NCBI RefSeq assembly: GCF_001605895.1
Contig: NZ_LUAW01000071.1
Location: forward strand, 33,124 to 84,676
Direction of reading: 5' to 3'
Source of the DNA: Acinetobacter pragensis
Lineage (GTDB): Bacteria > Pseudomonadota > Gammaproteobacteria > Pseudomonadales > Moraxellaceae
Length of the DNA: 51,553 bases
A model generated the notes under the pieces. It was not told the DNA's origin and did no database searches. It saw nothing but the letters and a program-made list of their open reading frames with translations. The position numbers were made by a program, and so were the translations under genes. This document shows positions 1-8,628 of this stretch, one piece after another; position 1 is the stretch's first letter, and every line of letters starts with the position of its first letter.

Positions 1-171
1 TCCAATTAAATATATAAAAAACATTGGTTTAAATAATTTTGGTTAAAATGTAATTAGACTTTGATCTACCCATTTTTTAAATAAATACTGAAAATTAATG
101 CAAGATATTGGATTAATTTTTTCAGTCAATCTAATCTAGCTTCATCAAACCGATGTGCTCTAAATCTGTAC

Positions 172-192
172 AAATCATAGAGGGTATGATTT
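172..192. promoter_or_regulatory. Inverted repeat upstream of aceA
   Basis: A perfect 8-bp inverted repeat, AAATCATA and TATGATTT, is separated by GAGGG. It ends about 46 bases before the aceA start codon. It could be a regulator operator or a small 5'-UTR hairpin. No regulator gene is adjacent, so its role is inference only. Confidence 0.4.
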
Positions 193-238
193 TAGCCATC
201 CGTTGCAGCAAGTCCTATTATTATATACAGGAAATATC

Positions 239-1843
239 ATGACTACATACCAAACAGCTATTGATGCAATCCGCGAATTAAAAGCAAAATTCGGAAGCAC
301 TTGGGCAGACATCAGTCCTGAAGATGCTGCGCGTATGCAAATTCAAAACCGTTTCAAAACAGGTTTAGACATTGCGAAATACACAGCTGCAATTATGCGT
401 CGTGATATGGCGGCTTATGATGCAGACTCTAGCCAATACACTCAGTCTTTGGGCTGCTGGCACGGTTTCATCGCACAACAAAAAATGATTGCGAACAAAA
501 AATACTTCGGTACAACTGACCGCCGCTACATCTACCTTTCTGGCTGGATGGTTGCTGCGCTTCGTTCAGAATTCGGTCCGCTTCCTGACCAATCTATGCA
601 CGAAAAAACTTCAGTACCTGCGCTGATCGAAGAAATCTACACTTTCTTGCGCCAAGCTGATGCGAAAGAATTAAACGACCTGTTCCGTGCGCTTAAAAAA
701 GCGAACGAAGCTGGCGACACAGCTAAAGCTGCTGAAATCACTGCTCAAATCGACGGTTTCCAAACTCACGTTGTGCCAATTATTGCGGACATCGATGCTG
801 GTTTCGGTAACGAAGAAGCAACTTACCTGTTAGCTAAGAAAATGATCGAAGCGGGTGCTTGTGCACTTCAAATCGAAAACCAAGTATCTGACGCGAAACA
901 ATGCGGTCACCAAGCTGGTAAAGTAACTGTTCCACACGAAGACTTCATCTCTAAAATCCATGCATTGCGTTATGCATTCTTAGAAATGGGCCTTGATGAC
1001 GGTATCATCGTTGCGCGTACTGACTCTGAAGGCGCTGACTTGACTCAAAAAATCCCAGTGGTTAAAGAGCCAGGCGACATCGCTTCTCAGTACATCAGCT
1101 ACTTAGATACAACTGAAATTGACATTGCAGATGCTCAAGAAGACGAAATCCTGATCAAGCGTGATGGCAAACTTCACCGTCCAAAACGTCTTGCTTCTGG
1201 CCTATACCAGTTCCGTGCAGACACTCAAATTGACCGTGTTGTACTTGACTGCGTATCTAGCCTGCAAAACGGCGCTGACCTTCTTTGGATCGAAACTGCA
1301 ACGCCAAACGTTGAAGAAATCGCTCACATGGTTAACCGTGTACGTGAAACAGTTCCAAATGCGAAACTTGTTTACAACAACTCGCCTTCTTTCAACTGGA
1401 CTTTAAACTTCCGTCAACAAGCTTACGACCGTTTCGTTGCTGAAGGCAAAGACGTTTCTGCTTACGACCGTGCTAAATTGATGAGCGCTGAGTACGATGC
1501 AACTGAATTAGCTGCTGATGCTGATGAAAAAGTTCGTACATTCCAAGCGGATGCTTCTCGTGAAGCGGGTGTGTTCCATCACTTGATCACACTTCCGACT
1601 TACCACACAGCTGCTCTTTCTACACATGAGCTTGCTCAAGGTTACTTCGGCGACCAAGGCATGTTGGCTTATGTTGCTGGCGTACAGCGTAAAGAAATCC
1701 GCGGCACAATCGCTTGTGTTAAACACCAAGCAATGGCTGGTTCGGACATCGGTGATGATCACAAAGAAATCTTCTCTGGTGACAACGCTCTTAAAGCGCA
1801 TGACGATGCTAAAAACACAATGAACCAATTCTCTGCTCACTAA
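239..1843 (+). CDS. aceA: Isocitrate lyase
   Basis: Isocitrate lyase splits isocitrate into glyoxylate and succinate. This is the first step of the glyoxylate shunt, needed for growth on acetate and fatty acids, and it acts in the cytoplasm. The protein has 534 residues. The catalytic loop reads KQCGH at residues 220-224 with Cys222 as the expected general acid/base, and the metal-binding DIDAGFG stretch is at about 184-190. It belongs to the longer ~530-residue class found in Pseudomonas and Acinetobacter, not the ~434-residue E. coli class. The ATG at 239 is preferred because it follows AGGAAA and starts with the family's MTTYQ-type N-terminus. An in-frame TTG at 203 would add 12 unsupported residues. 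The gene stands alone and ends in a strong terminator. Malate synthase is not in the window. Confidence 0.97.
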   Translation: MTTYQTAIDAIRELKAKFGSTWADISPEDAARMQIQNRFKTGLDIAKYTAAIMRRDMAAYDADSSQYTQSLGCWHGFIAQQKMIANKKYFGTTDRRYIYLSGWMVAALRSEFGPLPDQSMHEKTSVPALIEEIYTFLRQADAKELNDLFRALKKANEAGDTAKAAEITAQIDGFQTHVVPIIADIDAGFGNEEATYLLAKKMIEAGACALQIENQVSDAKQCGHQAGKVTVPHEDFISKIHALRYAFLEMGLDDGIIVARTDSEGADLTQKIPVVKEPGDIASQYISYLDTTEIDIADAQEDEILIKRDGKLHRPKRLASGLYQFRADTQIDRVVLDCVSSLQNGADLLWIETATPNVEEIAHMVNRVRETVPNAKLVYNNSPSFNWTLNFRQQAYDRFVAEGKDVSAYDRAKLMSAEYDATELAADADEKVRTFQADASREAGVFHHLITLPTYHTAALSTHELAQGYFGDQGMLAYVAGVQRKEIRGTIACVKHQAMAGSDIGDDHKEIFSGDNALKAHDDAKNTMNQFSAH

Positions 1844-1860
1844 GCACTGAAATGATTCAA

Positions 1861-1890
1861 AAAAAACCCCAGCTTAAGCTGGGGTTTTTT
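1861..1890 (+). terminator. Rho-independent terminator after aceA
   Basis: An ACCCCAGCTT/AAGCTGGGGT stem is followed directly by a T-run, 18 bases after the aceA stop codon. Confidence 0.93.
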
Positions 1891-1960
1891 ATGGAATTAA
1901 AAAATGTATTGAATAAAAAAGCCGGTATTGAAGCTGCTTTTAATGTTTATGCACTTTAGA

Positions 1961-2335
1961 TTAAGGCCAAAGGATAATCAGCCAAGTCAAAAAGATAATG
2001 GCTAAGGCGACAAATTGGGCAGCGCTGCCCATGTCTTTGGCATTTTTGGAAAGCGGATGCCGGTCTAAAGAAACACGGTCAACAACAGCTTCTATGGCTG
2101 AATTAAACAATTCTACAATAAGCGCGAATAAGCACACTGCAATCATTACGGCATGTTCAGCACGGCTGACATCTAGTGAAACGCTGACCGGAATAAGGAT
2201 AATATTGATAAGCACGATTTGACGGAATGCGGCTTCATTTTTAAACGCAGCAGTAAAGCCGTCAATTGAATACTGGGTGGCATTAAAAATGCGCTTAATG
2301 CCTGTTTTGCCTTTAAATGGGGATGTCTCGTTCAT
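1961..2335 (-). CDS. dgkA: Diacylglycerol kinase (prokaryotic, membrane-integral)
   Basis: This small inner-membrane enzyme phosphorylates diacylglycerol to phosphatidic acid, recycling lipid left over from membrane-derived glycan or LPS modification. The 124-residue reading has the family motifs NEAAFRQ near the N-terminus, ELFNSAIEAVVDR in the middle and KDMGSAAQ before the last helix. Three hydrophobic segments are visible. The start at 2335 (MNETSPFKG) gives the usual length of about 120 residues. A start at 2443 would add 36 residues that do not look like DgkA. The RBS before 2335 is weak, so the start is inferred from family length. It is transcribed toward aceA and away from the RND gene. 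Confidence 0.93.
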   Translation of the reverse strand: MNETSPFKGKTGIKRIFNATQYSIDGFTAAFKNEAAFRQIVLINIILIPVSVSLDVSRAEHAVMIAVCLFALIVELFNSAIEAVVDRVSLDRHPLSKNAKDMGSAAQFVALAIIFLTWLIILWP

Positions 2336-2796
2336 TTTTTTCTGAGCGGTAAATGTTTGGATAACTTTAAAGGATGAATCTGAAAGTATTCTGAAAAGAA
2401 TTTTTTGTACGCGCATTTTTACAGTGATGAAAAAAAAGCTCATTACAGAGAGAAATACAGTTTAATTGCGATTAATTTCATAACAGTGATTAAGCCTTGC
2501 AGGTAAAAGCAAAGGATAAATATCATGAACAGCGGCAACAGAGAATAATTAAAGAACAGACTGTAGGTGGATCTCAGTTAATTGCTGGCTGAACATAAAT
2601 TAGATAATTTCACTCATTTTCTCAATACAATAGCTAAAGCCATACGTCTTCACAGTTTCTCCATATTGCAGTAAATTTCGCTGTTTTGTGTTGAATAGGG
2701 TTGTTTTTTTTACTTTAGTCACTGAATATCCATAATTATTTGTTATTAGTCTTCACTGCCTTTTATAACACGCCACTTGACGAGTGAATCAGCCTG
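2336..2796. other. Intergenic region between divergent dgkA and RND pump gene
   Basis: These 461 bases are AT-rich and must carry the promoters of both divergent genes. I see no RNA gene, no strong hairpin with a T-run, no repeat and no coding remnant of a membrane-fusion protein. I could not assign a -35/-10 pair with confidence. Confidence 0.6.
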
Positions 2797-5700
2797 ATGC
2801 TGTCTAAATTCTTTATCCATCGCCCTATTTTTGCAGGTGTTTTAGCCATTATTGTGATGGCCTTAGGCCTATTTGCAATTTTAAATTTGCCCGTAGAGCG
2901 CTATCCCGATATTGCACCGCCTAAAATAAATGTCAGTGCAACATACACGGGAGCATCGGCAGAGACGGTGGAAGAAAGCGTCACGCAGGTGCTTGAGCAG
3001 CAAATTAAAGGCATTGATAATCTGCTTTATTTCAGTTCCAGCAGCGATTCATCAGGACGCAGCCGCATCAGCATCAGCTTTGAAAATGGTACAGATCCGG
3101 ATACAGCTCAGGTTCAAGTCCAAAATGCCATTAATGGTGTGATTAACCGCCTGCCGGATGATGTGCAGCGGCAAGGGGTAAATGTTTATAAGTCTTTGGG
3201 TGATACCCATATGGTTATAGGACTGTATGATTCGACAGGCAAGAGCTCGAATATTGAATTGTCTGACTATATGATGACTCACTTGGAACAGGATATTGCC
3301 CGCATTGAAGGCATTGGTGAAGTTGATGTATTCGGTTCGCAGTACGCCATGCGGATTTGGCTAAATCCGCTGCAGCTGAAGCAATACGGTCTAATGCCGA
3401 GCGATATCCGCACTGCTGTTGAGTCGCAGAATACCCAAGTGGCGGCGGGCGCAGTCGGAGACTTGCCTGTAGTCAAAGATCAGTATCTGAATGCCAAAGT
3501 GACTTCAGGCTCACGTTTAAAAACAGTCGAAGAATTTGAAAATATCATCATTAAATCTGCGCATGATGGCAGTTTTGTTTATTTAAAAGATGTTGCCCGG
3601 GTGGAGTTAGGGGCGGAAAACTATCAGTCATTCAACACGATTAACGGCTATCCATCTGCAGGGATGGGGATTTCGCTGGCGTCAGGCGCCAATGCCTTGG
3701 CGACTTCTGCATTGATTCAGCAAGAAGTCACGCATTTAACAGATCAGTTGCCGGAAGGCTACAAGATTGTGTATCCGCGCGACAATACGCCGTTTGTGCA
3801 AGAATCGATTAAAGAAGTTGTGAAGACTTTGTTTGAGGCAGTCGCTTTAGTCGTGGTGGTCATGTTCCTGTTTTTGCAGAACTGGCGCGCAACTTTAATT
3901 CCAGCGATTACTGTGCCCGTTGTCATATTGGGCACGCTTGCCATTTTATATGCCGTGGGCATGACCATTAACACCCTGACGCTGTTTGCTTTGGTGCTGG
4001 CCATTGGCTTGCTGGTGGATGATGCGATTGTTGTGGTTGAAAATGTTGAGCGGCTGATGCACGAACAGCATTTAACGGCGAAGCAGGCCTCAATTGCGTC
4101 GATGCAGGAAATCAGCAGTGCCTTGATTGGGATTACCTTAGTCCTGACTGCGGTATTCATACCCATGGCATTTTTTGGCGGCTCGACGGGGGTAATTTAT
4201 CGGCAGTTTTCCATTACTTTAGTGGCGGCCATGGCATTGTCCTTAATGGTGGCATTAATTCTCACGCCTGCGCTATGCGCCATTATTTTAAAGCCTAATC
4301 CGCAGCCTGCGAATTGGGCGCTATGGTTTAACAGCAGACTGGACAGCCTGAAAAACCGTTATTTAAAGCTGTCCCAGTTCACTATTCAAAATAAAGCCGT
4401 GTGTTTGCTGCTGTTCGCCGCACTGATTGCTGTTTTCGGCTTGTTTTACCGTGTGCTGCCGACCAGCTTTATTCCCAGCGAAGACCAAGGCATTCTGTCT
4501 GTGCAGTTCAAACTGCAGGAAGGCGCGCCTATGTCTAAAAGCAGAGAGGTCGGCGAATCCATCCGTCAGTATTTTTTAGATCATGAAAAAGACAATGTGA
4601 ACTTGGTGATGATCCGCTACGGACGGAATTTTTCAGGGACTGGACAAAATTTAGGGCAGGGATTCATTGCGCTTAAACATTGGGATGAACGCGCCGGCAA
4701 GGAAAATTCTGCGCAATTGATTCGTGAACGCGCAATGAAGCACTTCAAAGCCGACCCAAATGCGCAAATTAATGTCAGCATGCCGTCTTCAGTCAGCGGT
4801 TTAGGCCAAACCGATGGCTTGGAATTTTGGATTCGTGATATGGATGGCAAAGGGCTGGCCTATTTAGAAGACAAATTTAAGGCGCTGAAATCCCATTCAA
4901 GCCAATACAGCAGTTTTGAAAATTTAGATAAAAAATCTAATCCAGATAAGGCCGAGCTGAAAGTGAATGTTAATCAGAAACAGGCGATGGCTGCCGGCTT
5001 AAGCCAGTCTTCGATTAACAGCACACTGTCAACCGCTTGGGGCGGAACGTATATCAATGACTTTATTGACCGCGGCAGAATCAAGCGCGTAATGATGCAG
5101 GGCGATGCGCAGTTCCGCTCTAAACCGGAAGACCTGCAGTACTGGCATGTCCGCAATGATCAAAATCAAATGGTGCCATTTAATCAGTTTTCTTCGGTAG
5201 ACTGGACAGGCGGCCCCGAAGTGGTAAACCGCTTTATGGGCTATACCGCATTGCAAATGGAAGCGGATACAGCAAAAAATGTCAGCTCAGGGCAGGCGAT
5301 GACGGATGTGCAGCATCTGGCGGAACAGGAATCCGGCATTGATGTGGCATGGAGCGGATTATCGTATGAAGAGCAGAAGTCGAGCAATCAGGCAATTTGG
5401 CTGTATTTGGTTTCGATCGGCTTTATCTTTTTATGCCTTGCGGCGTTATACGAAAGCTGGAGCATTCCAACCGCTGTAATGAGCGCCATTCCATTAGGCA
5501 TCGGCGGTAATATTATTTTCAGCTATTTTGCCGGTTTTCCAAATGATATTTATTTCCAGATTGCGCTGCTGACCACCATAGGGCTGTCCTGCAAAAATGC
5601 GATTCTTATTGTAGAGTTTGCTTCACTGGCGCAAGCCAAAGGAAACAGTGTTGTACAGTCAGCTTTAGAAGGCGCTGCATTGCGCCTGCGCCCTATTTTA

Positions 5701-5892
5701 ATGACTTCATTGGCTTTTGGCGCTGGGGTGATTCCCTTGGTGATTGCTTTTGGCGCGGGTGCTGCCAGCCGGCAGGAAATTGGCGTGAGCGTATTGGGCG
5801 GCGTCATTTTTGGTACAGTGCTGGTGCTGATCTTCATTCCCTTTATGTATGTGCTGATTCGAAGTATTTTTAAATTAAGGCAAGAAACCTAG
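2797..5892 (+). CDS. RND efflux pump inner-membrane transporter (HAE-1/AcrB-like)
   Basis: This is a proton-driven inner-membrane transporter of the resistance-nodulation-division superfamily, normally the pump of a tripartite drug or solute exporter. It has 1031 residues, the usual family length. The first helix starts FFIHRPIFAGV, followed by a large periplasmic loop (DPDTAQVQVQN at about 100-110). The proton-relay pair Asp408-Asp409 lies in the GLLVDDA motif and the matching Lys933 in GLSCKNAIL, so the pump looks intact. It resembles AcrB/AdeJ/AdeB-type proteins but differs clearly from the AdeB and AdeJ N-termini I remember, so no symbol is given. No fusion-protein, outer-membrane-channel or regulator gene lies next to it. 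It may share partners encoded elsewhere. The substrate is unknown. Confidence 0.92.
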   Translation: MLSKFFIHRPIFAGVLAIIVMALGLFAILNLPVERYPDIAPPKINVSATYTGASAETVEESVTQVLEQQIKGIDNLLYFSSSSDSSGRSRISISFENGTDPDTAQVQVQNAINGVINRLPDDVQRQGVNVYKSLGDTHMVIGLYDSTGKSSNIELSDYMMTHLEQDIARIEGIGEVDVFGSQYAMRIWLNPLQLKQYGLMPSDIRTAVESQNTQVAAGAVGDLPVVKDQYLNAKVTSGSRLKTVEEFENIIIKSAHDGSFVYLKDVARVELGAENYQSFNTINGYPSAGMGISLASGANALATSALIQQEVTHLTDQLPEGYKIVYPRDNTPFVQESIKEVVKTLFEAVALVVVVMFLFLQNWRATLIPAITVPVVILGTLAILYAVGMTINTLTLFALVLAIGLLVDDAIVVVENVERLMHEQHLTAKQASIASMQEISSALIGITLVLTAVFIPMAFFGGSTGVIYRQFSITLVAAMALSLMVALILTPALCAIILKPNPQPANWALWFNSRLDSLKNRYLKLSQFTIQNKAVCLLLFAALIAVFGLFYRVLPTSFIPSEDQGILSVQFKLQEGAPMSKSREVGESIRQYFLDHEKDNVNLVMIRYGRNFSGTGQNLGQGFIALKHWDERAGKENSAQLIRERAMKHFKADPNAQINVSMPSSVSGLGQTDGLEFWIRDMDGKGLAYLEDKFKALKSHSSQYSSFENLDKKSNPDKAELKVNVNQKQAMAAGLSQSSINSTLSTAWGGTYINDFIDRGRIKRVMMQGDAQFRSKPEDLQYWHVRNDQNQMVPFNQFSSVDWTGGPEVVNRFMGYTALQMEADTAKNVSSGQAMTDVQHLAEQESGIDVAWSGLSYEEQKSSNQAIWLYLVSIGFIFLCLAALYESWSIPTAVMSAIPLGIGGNIIFSYFAGFPNDIYFQIALLTTIGLSCKNAILIVEFASLAQAKGNSVVQSALEGAALRLRPILMTSLAFGAGVIPLVIAFGAGAASRQEIGVSVLGGVIFGTVLVLIFIPFMYVLIRSIFKLRQET

Positions 5893-5959
5893 CTAACTTG
5901 CTGATTTGTAGTTGTTTTGAAGCAATGATTGAGTCATGAGATAGAACTTTGTACGATGG

Positions 5960-6120
5960 TTGCGCCGTATGGGCGGTGAGATGACGATTTATTCCCAGCA
6001 TGGACAGGTACAGCTGTCTGGTATTGATATTTTAAAATCACGCTATTTATCCTGTACAGGATGAGGCCATGACGTACTCACTCAAATAAAAACAGCACCT
6101 TGTCTTTTGCTGCTGTACCG
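5960..6120 (+). ncRNA. Candidate structured leader of mgtE
   Basis: The 251-base gap before mgtE holds several pairings. These are CGCC/GGCG around GTATG (5963-5975), GTGAG (5976-5980) with CTCAC (6077-6081), and GACAG/CTGTC (6003-6018). There is also a perfect 14-base palindrome ATCCTGTACAGGAT (6049-6062) and ACAGCA/TGCTGT (6092-6116). The long-range pair closes a multi-branch domain, as riboswitches do. I do not recognise the M-box or yybP-ykoY consensus. A magnesium or other metal sensor is inferred only from the downstream gene. Confidence 0.35.
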
Positions 6121-6143
6121 GATTGCAGAACAGGGGAATCTGA

Positions 6144-7481
6144 ATGAGCCATAATAATTTTTTATATTTGCTGAATGAAGCGCTGGATAAACAGCACATT
6201 CAGCTTGCATTGGATTCGGTCAAAACTTTCCGTGCTGCCGATCTCGCCGATGTATTGAGCCAGCTTCCTTTTGAAAATAGCCAAGTTTTGCTGCAGCATT
6301 TGCCTGACCGGGCTTATGTTTTTACTTATTTATCTCCCGATGTGCAGATGAAATTTGCCAATGCGCTGCCGCGGCAAACGCTTGCGGAAATTGTCGGGGA
6401 AATGTCGTCAGATAAACGTGCAGACCTGTTCAAGAGCTTAAATCAACAACAGCAGGACGCTTTGCTGCCGGCTTTAGCGCAAGCGGAGAGAGAGGATATC
6501 CGCTTATTGTCTTCCTTTGTCGAAGGCACGGCAGGCGCTATCATGAGCTCTGAATATGCGACTTTAAAGCCGGACTTGAATGTTCAGGATGCGATAAAAA
6601 TGCTGAGGCTGGAAGCCCTGGATACAGAAACCATTTATTTTGCCTATGTATTGGATGAAGCGCGCAAACTGCTGGGCGTCATTTCTTTAAAACAGCTGAT
6701 TTTAGCCAAAGAAGAACAAAATATTGCAGATTTAATGACGACCAATATTGTTTCTGCATTTGTAGATACCGATCAGGATGAAGTGGCTAAAACGATTGCG
6801 CGCTATGACTTGCTGGCTTTGCCGGTTATCGATCATCAGGGCGTTATGGTCGGCATTGTGACCTATGATGATGCTATGGATGTTGCGAGTGAAGAAGCGA
6901 CAGAAGACTTTCTTAAAGCGGGTGCGGTGAATGCTGACCGTAAACTCAGCTTAAAGTCTGCGCCTATTTTGCTGCTGTATCAGCGGAGGGTCTATTGGCT
7001 GGTGTTTTTGGTATTCGGCAGCCTGCTGTCTGGATTGGGGATTGCGCACTTTGAAGATATCATTGCGGCCAATATCGTATTGGTCTTTTTCTTGCCGTTG
7101 CTGGTCGGCAGCGGCGGCAATGCGGGTTCACAGTCCGCAACGCTTATGGTGCGGGCTTTAGCGACAGGTGATGTGCATTTTAAAGACTGGTTTTATTTAT
7201 TAAGCCGTGAAAGCCTAGTTGCGTTATGTTTGGGCGGAACAATGGCGATGGCAGTATCTGCATTGGGTTATTTCCGTGGCGATGAAATGGTTGCGCTGGT
7301 GTTGGCCTTAAGCATGCTGACGATTGTCATGATGGGATGCCTGATCGGCATGAGCCTGCCCTTTGTGCTCAACCGTTTTGGAATGGATCCGGCAAGCGCA
7401 TCCGCACCTTTAGTGACGTCTATTTGCGATGCGAAGGGTGTGCTGATTTATCTGTTTATTGCCTCCCAGCTGCTGCTCTAA
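6144..7481 (+). CDS. mgtE: Magnesium transporter MgtE
   Basis: MgtE is a homodimeric inner-membrane Mg2+ channel gated by its own cytoplasmic magnesium-sensing domains. The 445 residues divide as the family does. An N-terminal superhelical domain (about 1-130) contains DLADVLSQLP- and LFKSL-type repeats. Two CBS domains follow (about 135-255; MSSEYATL and MTTNIV openings), then about five membrane helices from residue 280. The signature GSGGNAGSQSATLMVRALATGD precedes the pore helices. The start codon follows AGGGGAATCTGA, a good RBS. It is transcribed in the same direction as the upstream RND gene but 251 bases away, behind a leader that may fold. Confidence 0.94.
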   Translation: MSHNNFLYLLNEALDKQHIQLALDSVKTFRAADLADVLSQLPFENSQVLLQHLPDRAYVFTYLSPDVQMKFANALPRQTLAEIVGEMSSDKRADLFKSLNQQQQDALLPALAQAEREDIRLLSSFVEGTAGAIMSSEYATLKPDLNVQDAIKMLRLEALDTETIYFAYVLDEARKLLGVISLKQLILAKEEQNIADLMTTNIVSAFVDTDQDEVAKTIARYDLLALPVIDHQGVMVGIVTYDDAMDVASEEATEDFLKAGAVNADRKLSLKSAPILLLYQRRVYWLVFLVFGSLLSGLGIAHFEDIIAANIVLVFFLPLLVGSGGNAGSQSATLMVRALATGDVHFKDWFYLLSRESLVALCLGGTMAMAVSALGYFRGDEMVALVLALSMLTIVMMGCLIGMSLPFVLNRFGMDPASASAPLVTSICDAKGVLIYLFIASQLLL

Positions 7482-7587
7482 TGTGCCTGAGCATTTCTGA
7501 TGGTTCTCAGACGGGCAGCTGATTTAAATATCCAGCGTATCTAAATCGCTATACATTAATTCAGTAAAATACTTTATCTTTAAAAAA

Positions 7588-8202
7588 ATGCATGAGTTTG
7601 AACTGAACATGACGGATAAGCTGCAACAAAAAAAATTATCTCAGCAGGAGGTAATCCGTTTAGAACGCGATTTAGCCAAATTTGCCAATATGATGGATTC
7701 GGTGATTCGGATTCCATTTACCAAGCAGGGGGTCGGGGCTGATGCAGCATTAAGCACTATTCCAATTGCTGGCGATGCCGCAGGGTTTATATTGACTTGC
7801 TATGCGATTTATAAGGCCAAGCAAATAGGCGTACCGCAGGAAAAACTGAGCCCAGTGCTGAGAATGGCGCTGGTGGATGCGGTTGTCGGTTTTATTCCGA
7901 TTGTCGGCACAGTATTTGATATTTTTATCCGACCCAGCCGGAAGGCGCTGGATGTCGTGCATGAGCATATCCGTACCGAATATCAAATACACAGCGAGTC
8001 CCATGTCATCCATCCTTTTTTGCATGAAAATTTAGAGAAAAAACAGCAGCAATCCGCTTTTTGGCGTAATCCCGCAGTGGCTTGGGGATGGCTGCACTTG
8101 CCTGATTTGCTGGGCTTGCTGTTTATCGTCTTGCTCGGGGTTGCGGTGTGGATGGGTGGAGTTTGGCTGTGGCAATGGCTGCAAGTGATGAATGCAGGAT
8201 AG
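7588..8202 (+). CDS. DUF4112 membrane protein
   Basis: This is a 204-residue protein of unknown function. The central part (about residues 35-110, starting DSVIRIPFTKQGVGADA and running through IPIAGDAAG, DAVVGFIPIVGTVFD and IFIRPSRKA) matches the conserved DUF4112 pattern as I know it. Hydrophobic stretches lie in the middle and at about 170-197, the latter being a clear membrane helix near the C-terminus. The ATG at 7588 has no good RBS. A second ATG at 7609 (MTDKLQQ) is an equally possible start. The next gene begins 8 bases after the stop codon, so the two are probably cotranscribed. Confidence 0.8.
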   Translation: MHEFELNMTDKLQQKKLSQQEVIRLERDLAKFANMMDSVIRIPFTKQGVGADAALSTIPIAGDAAGFILTCYAIYKAKQIGVPQEKLSPVLRMALVDAVVGFIPIVGTVFDIFIRPSRKALDVVHEHIRTEYQIHSESHVIHPFLHENLEKKQQQSAFWRNPAVAWGWLHLPDLLGLLFIVLLGVAVWMGGVWLWQWLQVMNAG

Positions 8203-8210
8203 GTGAACCA

Positions 8211-8573
8211 ATGAAATTTGAAGGGCAAATCACTGCAAATCTGCCAGCTGTCAATTTTGATCAAACAGCATTATTTTACCAAGGTCTGGGCTTTAGCTTA
8301 GAGTATCAATCGGCTGAGTGGATGATTTTAAAATTAGGGGCAATGGTGCTGGAGTTTTTTCATCATCCGACACTTGATGTGCATCATTCTTGGCATAGCG
8401 CCTGCATACGTGTGCCGGACATTGAAAGCTATTATGATTATTGGTCAGCGTTCAATTGGGCGCTGTGGGAACCGGCTAAAATGACAGGCATTCAGGATTC
8501 TGCTGAAATCCGTCAGTTCTGCATGATTGATATCAACGGCAGCCTGTTGCGCTGCATACAAGTCATGGCTTAA
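8211..8573 (+). CDS. VOC-superfamily (bleomycin-resistance/glyoxalase-like) protein
   Basis: This 120-residue protein has the vicinal-oxygen-chelate layout. It opens LPAVNFDQTALFYQGLGFSLEYQ, then WMILKLGAMVLEFFHH, and ends DINGSLLRC, as in small bleomycin-binding proteins that sequester their ligand. Some members are dioxygenases or glyoxalases. Without an obvious complete set of metal ligands I favour a binding protein, but the ligand is unknown. The start at 8211 follows AGGTGAACCA. A longer in-frame reading from 8148 would overlap the upstream gene by 55 bases. It probably shares an operon with the DUF4112 gene and ends at a strong hairpin. Confidence 0.82.
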   Translation: MKFEGQITANLPAVNFDQTALFYQGLGFSLEYQSAEWMILKLGAMVLEFFHHPTLDVHHSWHSACIRVPDIESYYDYWSAFNWALWEPAKMTGIQDSAEIRQFCMIDINGSLLRCIQVMA

Positions 8574-8584
8574 GCCTCAAATTG

Positions 8585-8609
8585 AAAAGCCTCCAATTGG
8601 AGGCTTTTT
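8585..8609. terminator. Bidirectional terminator between VOC gene and htpX
   Basis: The stem AAAGCCTCC/GGAGGCTTT around AATT has an A-run on one side and a T-run on the other. It lies between convergent genes and can serve both. Confidence 0.9.
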
Positions 8610-8628
8610 GTTCAACAGAGTGTGGCGC

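Noticed and set aside
1508..1840. 110-codon antisense reading inside aceA
   Set aside because: It is the shadow of a highly conserved enzyme gene. It has no RBS and no protein features.
2336..2443. 36-residue extension of DgkA
   Set aside because: It would exceed the family length and lacks DgkA-like sequence or a good RBS.
3759..4166. 135-codon antisense reading inside the RND pump gene
   Set aside because: It follows the third-base pattern of the real gene and has a Thr/Ser/Met-biased composition.
5893..6143. M-box magnesium riboswitch
   Set aside because: The conserved M-box blocks are not visible. Only generic pairings are seen, so the element is reported as an unclassified leader.
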